Source: Actinomycetota bacterium (GTDB lineage: Bacteria > Actinomycetota > UBA4738 > HRBIN12). Taken from it: DNA of 64,000 nucleotides. A model generated the notes under the pieces. The model saw only the letters and a program-made list of their open reading frames with translations. It was not told the DNA's origin and searched no databases. The position numbers were made by a program, and so were the translations under genes. Positions 12,046-19,930 of the stretch are shown here, piece after piece. Position 1 is the first letter of the stretch. Each line of letters opens with the position of its first letter. The stretch covers positions 124,001-188,000 of the forward strand of contig DASQWI010000006.1 of assembly GCA_035640355.1 (NCBI GenBank), in the 5' to 3' direction.

Positions 12046-12570
12046 ATGCCCAAGGCGCCGTTCGACGATTTCTCCGAGGTCGTCCCTCGCGCCGTCGCCA
12101 CCGCCGGCATCGCCCAGCGCCGCGAGCGACCGCCGCGCGCCGATCGGCCGCTCGGTCGCCACGACGTCGACATGTTGATGCGCGTCCCACTGTTCGCCGG
12201 CCTCTCGCGCCGCGACCTCCGCCGCCTCGCCGAGCACGCCGACGTCGTCTCGTTCCGGCCTCGCGAGGCGATCGTGCAGGCCGGCCGGCCCGGAGGAACG
12301 TTCTACGTGGTGCTCCAGGGCGAGGCAGACGTCGTCCTCAACGACCGGACGATTGGCAACCTGAGGCCGGGGGAATTCTTCGGCGAGATCTCACTGCTCG
12401 ACGGTGGCCCGAGGACCGCCTCGGTCGTCGCGGACACCCCCGTCACGGCGATCCGGATCTTCAAGCGCTCGTTCGACCGCGTCATCAGCGAGGAGCCGAC
12501 CGTCGCCGCGAAGATCTTGGCCGTCGTGGCGAAGCGCCTTCGCCAGGCGGAGCGCTCGATCACCGGCTGA
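12046..12570 (+). CDS. Cyclic nucleotide-binding (Crp-like) domain protein without HTH
   Basis: 174-residue protein with one cNMP-binding beta-roll (about residues 45-165). The phosphate-binding cassette reads GEFFGEISLLDGGPRTASV (about 109-127), with the Glu and Arg that contact the ligand in cAMP-binding family members. No DNA-binding domain follows, so it is probably a sensory partner rather than a transcription factor. The next gene overlaps its stop (TGATG), which suggests it acts with that membrane protein. TACGCT at 12008-12013 and GGAG at 12034 are plausible promoter and ribosome signals. Confidence 0.82.
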   Translation: MPKAPFDDFSEVVPRAVATAGIAQRRERPPRADRPLGRHDVDMLMRVPLFAGLSRRDLRRLAEHADVVSFRPREAIVQAGRPGGTFYVVLQGEADVVLNDRTIGNLRPGEFFGEISLLDGGPRTASVVADTPVTAIRIFKRSFDRVISEEPTVAAKILAVVAKRLRQAERSITG

Positions 12571-13061
12571 TGAACATCTTCGATGCGTATAGCTGGTGGA
12601 AGTTCCTCCACGTCCTGGGCGTCTTGGCGTTCGTCATGTTCCACGGCGTGTCGGCGGTGGTGGCGTTCCGCCTCCGCAAGGAGCGGGACCGTGTCCGGAT
12701 CGCCGAGCTCCTGCAGTTCTCGGGCACGTCGATCCAGGGGATGTACGTCTCGCTCGGCGTGCTGATCCTGTTCGGCGTGATCGCCGGCTTCGACGGGGAC
12801 TGGTGGCGGTTCTGGTGGATCTGGATCTCGCTCGGGCTGCTCGTGGCCACGCTGGCCGTGATGTACGTCGTGGCGCGCCCGTACTACCAGCAGCTGAAGG
12901 ACGCTATCCAGCTGCGACCGTCCGGCGTGCCGCGGCGAAGCGACGAGGAGCTCGATCAGATCATGCGGTCGAGCGCGTCGACGCTGACGATCGCGTGGGG
13001 GACGGCCGCGCTCGTCATCATCGCGTGGCTGATGATCTGGAAACCGACCTGGCAGGTGTGA
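12570..13061 (+). CDS. Four-helix integral membrane protein (DUF2269-like)
   Basis: 163-residue protein with four predicted membrane helices: FLHVLGVLAFVMFHGVSAVV, SLGVLILFGVIAGF, WWIWISLGLLVATLAVMYVV and TIAWGTAALVIIAWLMIW. The N-terminal WKFLHVLGVLAFVMFHG, with two histidines in a helix, resembles DUF2269 proteins; the assignment is tentative. The ATG overlaps the stop of the cNMP-binding gene, so the two form a translationally coupled pair. The function is unknown. Confidence 0.72.
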   Translation: MNIFDAYSWWKFLHVLGVLAFVMFHGVSAVVAFRLRKERDRVRIAELLQFSGTSIQGMYVSLGVLILFGVIAGFDGDWWRFWWIWISLGLLVATLAVMYVVARPYYQQLKDAIQLRPSGVPRRSDEELDQIMRSSASTLTIAWGTAALVIIAWLMIWKPTWQV

Positions 13062-13083
13062 CCCCGTAAGCCCGGCGGCCGGA

Positions 13084-14109
13084 TCAGAAGTCGGACGGCG
13101 GCAGCGGGCGTTCGGCCGGGCCGTTCACGACCGCCCCGGTGGGCGCGTATCGAGAGCCGTGGCAGGGGCAGTCCCACGTCCGTCCGGCCGCGTTCCACCT
13201 CACGATGCACCCCATGTGCGTGCACGTTGCCGATAGTGCCGTGACCGTTCCGTCCGGATGGCGGAAGACGGCGACCTTGTGGTCTCCGGTCTCGACGATC
13301 CCGCCCTCGCCGGCCCTGATCTCCGAGAGGTTCTGCGCGATCGTCCGGGCGACAAGCACGTCCGACGTCGCGTTCTCGGCGACGTCGCGCGGAACCGACC
13401 CGAGGAGCGCCGCCCGCGCCCCTGTGAGTCCCTTGTTCCCCACGATGACGAGGTCGAAGCCCTCCTTGTCGGCCGTGCCAACGATCTGCTCGGCGGGATC
13501 GCCCTCGAGGATGATCATGCCGACCTGTGCGCCCTCGCCGATGGACTTCGCGGTGTCGCCGAGGACGAGCTCACCGGTCTTTGGATGACCGACAAACAGG
13601 AGCGTCATGGACGCGTCGATGCGATTGGCGAGCGCGTAGGCCTTCCGAGCGGCGCGATCGGCGGTCGCCGAGCCGTCGGTGGCGAGGAGGATGCGCCGGT
13701 ACGGGGGTGAGCCGTGCTGGCGATCGGCTTCGTCGCGGGCGCGTGTCAGCAGCACATCGCACGGCGCGTTCACGACGATCTTTCGTACCACGCTCCCGAT
13801 CAGCTGCTCGCCATGGAACAGGCCACGGCTTCCGGTGACGATGAGGTCGGCGTCCTGCTCCTCCGCGACGCGCACCACGGCGTCGGCGGGGTCATCCGGT
13901 GACAGCGCCGTCTGGGTTTTCTTGAGTCCGGTCTGTTCGGCGATGCGGACCGCGCGCGCCACCGCCGCCTCGGCTCTCGATGGATCGACGAACGCGTGCG
14001 CGATCGTCACCTTCGCCTTCGTCGCCGCCGCCAGCGAGCACGCGACGATCTCCGCCGTCTGCGCCGTCGCCGAGCCGTCCGTGGCCAGGACGATCCGCTT
14101 GTAGGCCAT
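13084..14109 (-). CDS. Tandem universal stress protein fused to a Rieske [2Fe-2S] domain
   Basis: 341 residues. UspA domain 1 spans about 1-123 (LATDGSA start; ATP-binding loop VTGSRGLFHGEQLIGSV). UspA domain 2 spans about 137-256 (LLATDGSATADRA; VGNKGLTGARAALLGSVP). A Rieske domain follows (about 262-341): box 1 CTHMGC (ligands C296 and H298, disulfide C301) and box 2 CPCHGS (ligands C314 and H317, disulfide C316), then the usual GPAERPLP. Both Rieske boxes are intact, so a cluster should bind. There is no signal peptide or membrane anchor. A role as a soluble nucleotide-gated redox or sensor protein is inference. Confidence 0.92.
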   Translation of the reverse strand: MAYKRIVLATDGSATAQTAEIVACSLAAATKAKVTIAHAFVDPSRAEAAVARAVRIAEQTGLKKTQTALSPDDPADAVVRVAEEQDADLIVTGSRGLFHGEQLIGSVVRKIVVNAPCDVLLTRARDEADRQHGSPPYRRILLATDGSATADRAARKAYALANRIDASMTLLFVGHPKTGELVLGDTAKSIGEGAQVGMIILEGDPAEQIVGTADKEGFDLVIVGNKGLTGARAALLGSVPRDVAENATSDVLVARTIAQNLSEIRAGEGGIVETGDHKVAVFRHPDGTVTALSATCTHMGCIVRWNAAGRTWDCPCHGSRYAPTGAVVNGPAERPLPPSDF

Positions 14110-14115
14110 GCCGCG

Positions 14116-14121
14116 AGCCTA
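14116..14121 (-). promoter_or_regulatory. -10 hexamer of leaderless promoter (UspA-Rieske gene)
   Basis: TAGGCT on the minus strand, 6 nt before the ATG at 14109; no Shine-Dalgarno. Confidence 0.55.
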
Positions 14122-14129
14122 CACAGCGA

Positions 14130-15071
14130 TCAGGCGAACGCCGGTCCGAGCTCCAGGATCCGATCGAGCTCGTCGAGCGTCGCCCGGTCGAGCACGATGT
14201 CGCCGGCCTCGGCGTTCGAGCGCACGTGGTCGGCGTTCCGGCTTCCGGCGATGGCGGATGTGACGCCCGGCTGGCGGGTCGTCCACGCCAGCGCGAGCTG
14301 CGAGACCGAGATCCCCATCCGCTCGGCGATCGGCCGCATGGCGTCGACGACGGCAAGGCTTCGGTCTCGCCCGCCCTCGCCGAACAGCGACGTCTCGCCG
14401 CGCCGGAAGTCGCCCTTGTCGAACGCCGTGTCGGCGGTGATGGCGCCGGTCAGCAGGCCGTAGGCGAGCGGTCCGTACGCGAGAACGCCGATGCCCTGAT
14501 CGCCGCACCACCGGATCAGCTCGCGGTCCTGGGGCGCGAGCATCGAGAACTCCTGCTGCAACGAGTCCACGTGTCGAACGGTGTGGCACCGCTCGATCAA
14601 GGCCTTGTCGAAGTTCGACACGCCGATCGCTCCGACGAGGCCTTCCTCGACGAGCGACGCCATCGCGGCCCACGTCTCTTCGATCGGCACGCCCGTCGAG
14701 TCCGGCCAGTGCAGCTGATACAGGTCGATCCGATCGGTCGACAGTCGCTTCAGGCTCTTCTGGCAGGCTCGGCGGACCTGTTCGGCTCGAAAGCCCGTCC
14801 CCTCCTGGCGAGGCGCGACCTTCGTCGCGATGAGCACCTCTTCGCGCCGTCCACGAAGCGCGCGCGCGACGAGCGTCTCCGACGTGCCATCGCCGTACAC
14901 CTCGGCCGTGTCGATCCAGTTGATGCCGGTCTCCAGGACCGTGGCGATCGCCCGGACGACCTGATCTTCGGGCGGCGGCGTGCCCCAGTCGGCGGCCATG
15001 CCGGCCTCCCACGAGCCGAACCCCACGACGGAGAGCTCCGGGCCGTTCGATCCGAGCTTCGCCGTCCTCAA
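14130..15071 (-). CDS. Aldo/keto reductase
   Basis: 313-residue NAD(P)H-dependent TIM-barrel oxidoreductase. The catalytic tetrad is visible: Asp and Tyr in NWIDTAEVYGDG, Lys in LIATKVAP and His in LYQLHWPD. The C-terminal AIAGSRNADHVRSN segment binds the cofactor phosphate. The substrate is unknown. The start is TTG at 15071, supported by GGGAGGAG 8 nt upstream and a minus-strand TACACT at 15106-15101. This gene has a conventional leader, unlike its neighbour. Confidence 0.88.
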   Translation of the reverse strand: MRTAKLGSNGPELSVVGFGSWEAGMAADWGTPPPEDQVVRAIATVLETGINWIDTAEVYGDGTSETLVARALRGRREEVLIATKVAPRQEGTGFRAEQVRRACQKSLKRLSTDRIDLYQLHWPDSTGVPIEETWAAMASLVEEGLVGAIGVSNFDKALIERCHTVRHVDSLQQEFSMLAPQDRELIRWCGDQGIGVLAYGPLAYGLLTGAITADTAFDKGDFRRGETSLFGEGGRDRSLAVVDAMRPIAERMGISVSQLALAWTTRQPGVTSAIAGSRNADHVRSNAEAGDIVLDRATLDELDRILELGPAFA

Positions 15072-15265
15072 GCCAATCGCTCCTCCCGCCGAATCGAGTC
15101 AGTGTAGGAGGGGACGGGCCGACGGTCCGCACCACGGGTCGCTTCCCGGTACCTGTGGCGCGACATGTGCAGGTCGCATGCGCGCGGTACGCTGATGTGC
15201 AGGGGTTACCGACCCGCGTGGCCTCGAATTCGACGCAAGGAGCGAAGGCGCCCCGCGCCCGCGTG

Positions 15266-17110
15266 ATGACGAAGCAGGTCGAAGAGAAGAAGCGCGTCAT
15301 CGTTCGATTCGCCGGCGACTCCGGCGACGGCATGCAGTTGACCGGAGACCGCTTCACCAATGCGACGGCCGTCCTCGGCAACGACCTCGCAACGCTCCCG
15401 GACTTCCCCGCGGAGATCCGCGCTCCGGCCGGAACCGTTCACGGCGTGTCCGCGTTCCAGATCCAGTTCGCCTCGACGGACATCCTGACGCCGGGCGATC
15501 ACCCGAACGTGCTCGTCGCGATGAACCCGGCCGCCCTGAAGGCGGAGCTCGGAACGGTCGAGCGCGGGGGAACGATCATCGTGAACGAGGACGCGTTCAA
15601 CGCCCGGAACCTGGAGAAGGCAGGGTTCGCCGCCGACCCGCTCGGGGACGGGACGCTCGAGGGGTATCAGGTCTACCGGGTGCCGATGACCTCCATCACG
15701 GTTCGCGCCGTGGAGGAGCTCGGACTCACTCGCAAAGAGGCAGAGCGATCGAAGAACATGTTCGCTCTCGGCTTGCTCTCGTGGATGTACGGCCGGCCGG
15801 TCGACGTGACGCTCAACTGGCTGCACAAGAAGTTCGGCGACCAGCAGCAGCTGTACGACGCCAACGTGGCAGCGTTCAAGGCCGGGTACAACTTCGGCGA
15901 AACGACCGAGCTGTTCGCGACGTCGTACGTCGTCAAGCCCGCGCCTGCCGCCCCGGGGACGTACCGGAACATCTCCGGCGCGACGGCGCTCGCGTGGGGT
16001 CTCGTCGCCGCGTCGCAGCGGAGCGGTCTGCGCCTGTTCTACGCGAGCTACCCGATCACGCCCGCCTCCGAGCTTCTCCACGAGCTCTCGCGGCTGAAGA
16101 ACTTCGGCGTGATCACCTTGCAAGCGGAGGACGAGATCGCCGCGGCGAACGTCGCGCTGGGCGCCGCGTTCGCGGGGGACCTCGGCGTCACCGGCACCAG
16201 TGGACCGGGGATGGACTTGAAGGCCGAGACGCTCGGTCTCGCAGTCACGCTCGAGCTGCCCATGGTTGTCGTCGACGTCCAGCGCGCCGGCCCGTCGACG
16301 GGCATGCCGACCAAGACCGAGCAGGCCGACCTGCTCCTGGCGATGTTCGGACGCCACGGCGAGTCACCGTTGCCGATCGTCGCCGCCAAATCCCCCTCAC
16401 ACTGTTTCGAGGCCGCGATGGAGGCCGCCAGGATCGCCGTCAAGTACCGCACGCCGGTGATCCTGCTCTCCGATACGTTCATCGCGAACTCGTCCGAGCC
16501 GTGGTTGATCCCGGACGCGGACGAACTGCCGACGATCGACCCGAACTTCGCCACAGGTCCGAACGCCGGACAGGAGTTTCTCCCGTACCTGCGCGACGAG
16601 AACCTGGCGAGGCCATGGGCGATCCCCGGGACGAAGGGTCTCCGCCATCGGATCGGCGGCCTGGAGAAAGAGGACGGCACCGGCGACATCAGCTACGACC
16701 CGCAGAACCACGAGCGAATGACGCACGTTCGCGCCGACAAGGTGGCGAAGATCGCTGACGAGGTTCCGCCGGTCGAGGTGGACGATCCCGACGGCGACGC
16801 CGAGCTGCTCGTGGTCGGATGGGGGTCGACGTTCGGCACGATCCGGGCCGCGGCTCGGCGCGTACGCGACCAGGGACGCGAGGTGGCGACGGCGCACGTC
16901 GTGCACCTGAGCCCGTTCCCCTCGAACCTCGGTGACGTGCTCCCGCGGTACGGGAAGGTGTTGATCCCGGAGCAGAACCTCGGACAGCTCGCGCTGCTCG
17001 TTCGGGGACGGTTCTTGGTCGACGCGACGTCCTACACGAAGGTGCAGGGACAGCCGATCTTCGCGGAGGAGTTGGAGACGGAGATCTTGAGGATGATGGA
17101 AGAGCGATGA
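15266..17110 (+). CDS. korA: 2-oxoglutarate:ferredoxin oxidoreductase, alpha (gamma/alpha fused) subunit
   Basis: 614-residue subunit of a CoA-dependent 2-oxoacid:ferredoxin oxidoreductase, a ferredoxin-reducing alternative to 2-oxoglutarate dehydrogenase. The gamma domain (about 1-200) starts RVIVRFAGDSGDGMQLTGDRFT. The pyrimidine-binding alpha domain (about 230-480) contains ASYPITPASELLHELS and GTSGPGMDLKAETLGLA, and a C-terminal domain II follows (LLVVGWGSTFGTIR). I chose ATG 15266 from the family N-terminus. GTG 15218, behind TACGCT (15188-15193), is an alternative that would add 16 residues. It overlaps korB by four bases. Confidence 0.92.
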   Translation: MTKQVEEKKRVIVRFAGDSGDGMQLTGDRFTNATAVLGNDLATLPDFPAEIRAPAGTVHGVSAFQIQFASTDILTPGDHPNVLVAMNPAALKAELGTVERGGTIIVNEDAFNARNLEKAGFAADPLGDGTLEGYQVYRVPMTSITVRAVEELGLTRKEAERSKNMFALGLLSWMYGRPVDVTLNWLHKKFGDQQQLYDANVAAFKAGYNFGETTELFATSYVVKPAPAAPGTYRNISGATALAWGLVAASQRSGLRLFYASYPITPASELLHELSRLKNFGVITLQAEDEIAAANVALGAAFAGDLGVTGTSGPGMDLKAETLGLAVTLELPMVVVDVQRAGPSTGMPTKTEQADLLLAMFGRHGESPLPIVAAKSPSHCFEAAMEAARIAVKYRTPVILLSDTFIANSSEPWLIPDADELPTIDPNFATGPNAGQEFLPYLRDENLARPWAIPGTKGLRHRIGGLEKEDGTGDISYDPQNHERMTHVRADKVAKIADEVPPVEVDDPDGDAELLVVGWGSTFGTIRAAARRVRDQGREVATAHVVHLSPFPSNLGDVLPRYGKVLIPEQNLGQLALLVRGRFLVDATSYTKVQGQPIFAEELETEILRMMEER

Positions 17111-18171
17111 CCGACCCAGAGATCCACCGCAACGGCGCCGGGGGCAACGGAGAGGGTGCCATGGCAGCCCTGACCAAGAAGGACTTCACCTCCGACCAGG
17201 AGGTGCGCTGGTGCCCCGGTTGCGGCGATTACGCGATCCTGGCGATCGTGCAGTCGTTCATGCCGGAGCTCGGCATCGAGCCCGACGACACCGTGTTCGT
17301 GTCGGGGATCGGGTGCTCCGGACGGTTCACGTACTACATGGACACGTACGGCGTGCACGGGATCCACGGGCGGGCTCCTGCGCTCGCGACGGGGATCGCG
17401 ACCGCGCGGCCGGAGCTGTCGGTGTGGGTGGTCACCGGTGACGGCGACGGCTTGTCGATCGGCGGCAACCACCTGATCCACGCGCTCCGACGCAACGTGA
17501 ACATGAAGATCCTCCTGTTCAACAACCAGATCTACGGGCTGACGAAAGGTCAGTACTCGCCGACGTCGGAGGAGGGCAAGGTCACCAAGTCGACGCCGTT
17601 CGGCTCGGTCGACCACCCGTTCAACCCGATCGCCCTCGCGCTCGGCGCGGAGGCAAGCTTCGTCGCCCGAACGGTCGACAACGACAGGCAGCACATGACG
17701 CAGATCCTTCGGCAGGCGGCGGCGCACCGTGGAACCGCGTTCATCGAGATCTATCAGAACTGCAACGTCTTCAACGACGGTGCTTTCGACGCGGTGCGCG
17801 AAAAGCCGCAGGGAGTCCACAACCAGATCCGGCTCGAGCATGGGCAGCCGATCGTGTTCGACGAGGGGGCGCGGTGCGTCCGTGTGGGCGACAACGGACG
17901 GCTCGAGATCGCCAACGTACCGGAGACCGATCCCCAACGGATCGTTGTCCACGACGTTCACGGACGCCCCTCGCTGGCGTTCGCGCTAGCGCACCTGTCG
18001 CACCGGCCGATCGAACCGACGTGCATCGGCGTCTTCCGCGAGGTCGAGCGGCCGGTGTTCGGCGAGGCGACCATCGCGCAGGTCGCGTCGGCCACCGAAC
18101 GCCTGGGCAAGGGAAGCGTCGAGAAGCTCCTGCACTCCGGCGACACCTGGACCGTGGGCGCACCGGCGTAA
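17107..18171 (+). CDS. korB: 2-oxoglutarate:ferredoxin oxidoreductase, beta subunit
   Basis: 354-residue thiamine-diphosphate subunit partnering KorA. It shows WCPGCGDYAIL (cysteines of the [4Fe-4S] cluster, about residues 35-45), SGIGCSGRF, the TPP/Mg motif GDGDGLSIGGNHLIHALRRN and the Mg-binding NNQIYGLTKGQYSPTS loop. The first 20 residues (HRNGAGGNGEGA) are an unusual glycine-rich extension; the internal ATG at codon 19 (MAALTKKDF) is an alternative start. ATGA overlap with korA couples the subunits. Confidence 0.93.
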   Translation: MTDPEIHRNGAGGNGEGAMAALTKKDFTSDQEVRWCPGCGDYAILAIVQSFMPELGIEPDDTVFVSGIGCSGRFTYYMDTYGVHGIHGRAPALATGIATARPELSVWVVTGDGDGLSIGGNHLIHALRRNVNMKILLFNNQIYGLTKGQYSPTSEEGKVTKSTPFGSVDHPFNPIALALGAEASFVARTVDNDRQHMTQILRQAAAHRGTAFIEIYQNCNVFNDGAFDAVREKPQGVHNQIRLEHGQPIVFDEGARCVRVGDNGRLEIANVPETDPQRIVVHDVHGRPSLAFALAHLSHRPIEPTCIGVFREVERPVFGEATIAQVASATERLGKGSVEKLLHSGDTWTVGAPA

Positions 18172-18226
18172 CGACAACGTCGCCTGCGACCGCGCCGAAG
18201 CGCTCTGGGCGCCGAACGACCGTTGG

Positions 18227-18232
18227 TACTAT
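18227..18232 (+). promoter_or_regulatory. -10 hexamer of leaderless promoter (receiver-like gene)
   Basis: TACTAT lies 6 nt before GTG 18239; no Shine-Dalgarno between. Confidence 0.5.
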
Positions 18233-18238
18233 CCGCGC

Positions 18239-18634
18239 GTGAAGGTCCTGCTCGTCTCGCCCGACCCCAGGTCGCGCGAGCTGATGCGATTGGTCGTGCG
18301 CGGGATCGAGCGTCGAATCGCCGAGCCGATCCGATTCCTCGAGGCGACGAACGGGGACGAGGGGGTGCGAATCGCGCTTCGTGAGCGCCCCGACGCGATC
18401 GTCGCCGATGAGCTGGCCTCGCGCGCGGGCGCGTTCTCGCTGGCGCGGACGGTGCGCGATCGCCCCGATCCGTACGACGGCGTGATCGTCGTCCTGCTCG
18501 CACGGCCACAGGACGCGTGGCTCGCGCGGTGGTCGGGCGCCGACGCATGGCTCGCCCCACCGGTCGACCCGTTTCAGCTCACGGATCGCCTCATGGAGCT
18601 CGTCGACCGGCGGGCAGCGAAGGAGACAGCGTGA
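18239..18634 (+). CDS. Degenerate response-regulator receiver domain protein
   Basis: 131-residue stand-alone CheY-like fold. The beta-1 acidic site is reduced (KVLLVSPDPRSREL in place of a DD pair). An aspartate remains at the phospho-acceptor position in PDAIVADELASRAG, but the conserved lysine of beta-5 is replaced (DAWLAPPVDPFQLTDRL instead of LxKP). It may therefore act without phosphorylation (inference). No histidine kinase is nearby. The next gene starts in a GTGA overlap with its stop, so the two are co-translated. Confidence 0.65.
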   Translation: MKVLLVSPDPRSRELMRLVVRGIERRIAEPIRFLEATNGDEGVRIALRERPDAIVADELASRAGAFSLARTVRDRPDPYDGVIVVLLARPQDAWLARWSGADAWLAPPVDPFQLTDRLMELVDRRAAKETA

Positions 18635-18924
18635 AGATCAAGGGCACGTGCCGTCGCTGCGGCCGCGAGTTCTTCGTCGAGCAGGTCCTCGAGAACGGCG
18701 GCCTGTGTCCGTGGGACGGCAAGCCGTTCCAGGTCGACTACGCCGCCGTCCTCGTCGATGCGCTGCGCGAAGCGGAGGCCGCCGGCAACACCCTGGAGAA
18801 CGCGCTGGAGACTGTGGCGGACGTGGAGCCGGAGTTCGTACTGGACGAGCATTCGGTGTTGGACGAGATCCGAGGTCATCTGGAGAGGCTGGAGCGCAGC
18901 CACGGTCGCCGCGAGCGGGTCTGA
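18631..18924 (+). CDS. Small zinc-ribbon-like protein, unknown function
   Basis: 97 residues starting MKIKGTCRRCGREFFVEQV. CRRC (residues 7-10) and a later single CPWDG (about 24) suggest an incomplete N-terminal zinc ribbon. The rest is acidic and helical (LREAEAAGNTLENALETVADVEPEFVLDEHSVLDEI). I do not recognise a named family. The GTG start overlaps the preceding stop as GTGA, and it probably partners the receiver-like protein. Confidence 0.6.
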   Translation: MKIKGTCRRCGREFFVEQVLENGGLCPWDGKPFQVDYAAVLVDALREAEAAGNTLENALETVADVEPEFVLDEHSVLDEIRGHLERLERSHGRRERV

Positions 18925-18964
18925 GTCGAACACGAATCGCTACGGCGTCGTGAGCCGTCGCGAC

Positions 18965-19141
18965 ATGAGTGGTTGGGTGGTCGCGATCGTCGATCCTTCG
19001 GGACGCGAGGTGGCCACCCGGGCGTGTCGTGACGACGTGGAAGCGCGAACGTACGCCTCGACCGTTCGACAGCACATCGAGTGGCTCTCCGAGGCTCGGT
19101 TCCGCGACTATTACGGACTGTCGCCCGAACTCGGGGGTTAG
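18965..19141 (+). CDS. Short hypothetical protein
   Basis: 58 residues beginning MSGWVVAIVDPSGREVATRAC and ending RFRDYYGLSPELGG. An in-frame GTG at 18950 would add five residues. The codon third positions are GC-rich as in its neighbours, and it sits in a tight run of small co-directional genes, which supports translation. The N-terminal half looks like a beta-hairpin; nothing indicates function. Confidence 0.5.
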   Translation: MSGWVVAIVDPSGREVATRACRDDVEARTYASTVRQHIEWLSEARFRDYYGLSPELGG

Positions 19142-19143
19142 AC

Positions 19144-19251
19144 GTGGGCTTTAACGCGATGCAGCCGGGGAAGGTGAAACGCGCTGACCTGCTGTACCTG
19201 GTCGCCGCGATCGTCGTCATCGTCGCCCTGATCGTTTGGGCGACGCGATAG
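19144..19251 (+). CDS. 35-residue single-pass membrane microprotein
   Basis: GTG 19144 to TAG 19251 encodes MGFNAMQPGKVKRADLL followed by one hydrophobic helix (VAAIVVIVALIVWA) and ATR. It begins two bases after the previous stop and ends directly against the GTG of the next gene (TAGGTG), so it lies in a continuous operon. A basic-then-hydrophobic layout suggests N-in membrane insertion. The function is unknown. Confidence 0.55.
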   Translation: MGFNAMQPGKVKRADLLYLVAAIVVIVALIVWATR

Positions 19252-19620
19252 GTGGGAGGCGTCGAACCTTCCGATCTCGATTACTGCTACGTCACGACGA
19301 CCGGACGACGTACCGGGTCACCGCATACCATCGAGATCTGGTTCGCGCTCCACGCCGACACCGTCTACCTGCTCTCGGGCGGGGGCGAGGCGAGTGACTG
19401 GGTGAAGAACGTCCGCGTCGACCGGACTGTCGGTCTCCGTCTCGGCGACCGCGACATGATCTGTCGCGCCCGCATCGTCGAAGACGAGAAGGAGGACTCG
19501 CTGGCGCGGCGACTCCTCGTGGAGAAGTATGCCCCTCGGTACGCGGACGATCTGGAGGAATGGGGTCGGACGGCGCTGCCCGTGGCGATCGAGCTGCCGA
19601 GCGCCCGAGAGGGTGACTAG
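19252..19620 (+). CDS. F420-type (DDN-like) nitroreductase-family protein
   Basis: 122-residue split-barrel protein of the deazaflavin-dependent nitroreductase family found in F420-using actinobacteria. Family blocks are TTTGRRTGSPHTIEIWF (residues 15-31), VYLLSGGGEASDWVKNVR and ARRLLVEKYAPRY. The substrate is unknown; some relatives bind other flavins or heme, so F420 use is inferred. Start GTG 19252 abuts the preceding stop. Its stop overlaps by four bases that of the convergent RAM-domain gene. Confidence 0.82.
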   Translation: MGGVEPSDLDYCYVTTTGRRTGSPHTIEIWFALHADTVYLLSGGGEASDWVKNVRVDRTVGLRLGDRDMICRARIVEDEKEDSLARRLLVEKYAPRYADDLEEWGRTALPVAIELPSAREGD

Positions 19621-19910
19621 CCACCGGCCTCGTCGAACCCGAGCGAGAACAGCCGCTCCAGATCGTGCGTCGAGAACACCTGGAAGGCGATGAGCGTCTC
19701 CGTCCGCGCGACGCCTTCCACCTTGGCGATGCCGCCGGGGATCACCTTGGCCAGGTCGTCGTGGTTCGCCACGCGGACGATGGCCACCAGGTCGAACTCG
19801 CCGGCGACCGAATAGACCTCGCTGACGCCGTCGAGGTCGGCGATGGCCTGAGCCGCCTCGGGGATCTCGTCGATCTCGCACTGGATCAACACGACTGCGT
19901 GAACGGCCAT
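19617..19910 (-). CDS. Stand-alone Lrp/AsnC ligand-binding (RAM) domain protein
   Basis: 97 residues consisting only of the AsnC-type effector domain (MAVHAVVLIQCEIDE, then YSVAGEFDLVAIVRVANHDDL and TETLIAFQVF). There is no helix-turn-helix. Such SraA-like proteins form amino-acid-responsive oligomers. It starts 20 bases after the thiolase stop and probably shares its transcript. Confidence 0.82.
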   Translation of the reverse strand: MAVHAVVLIQCEIDEIPEAAQAIADLDGVSEVYSVAGEFDLVAIVRVANHDDLAKVIPGGIAKVEGVARTETLIAFQVFSTHDLERLFSLGFDEAGG

Positions 19911-19930
19911 CGTTCAGGCACCCAGCTCGG

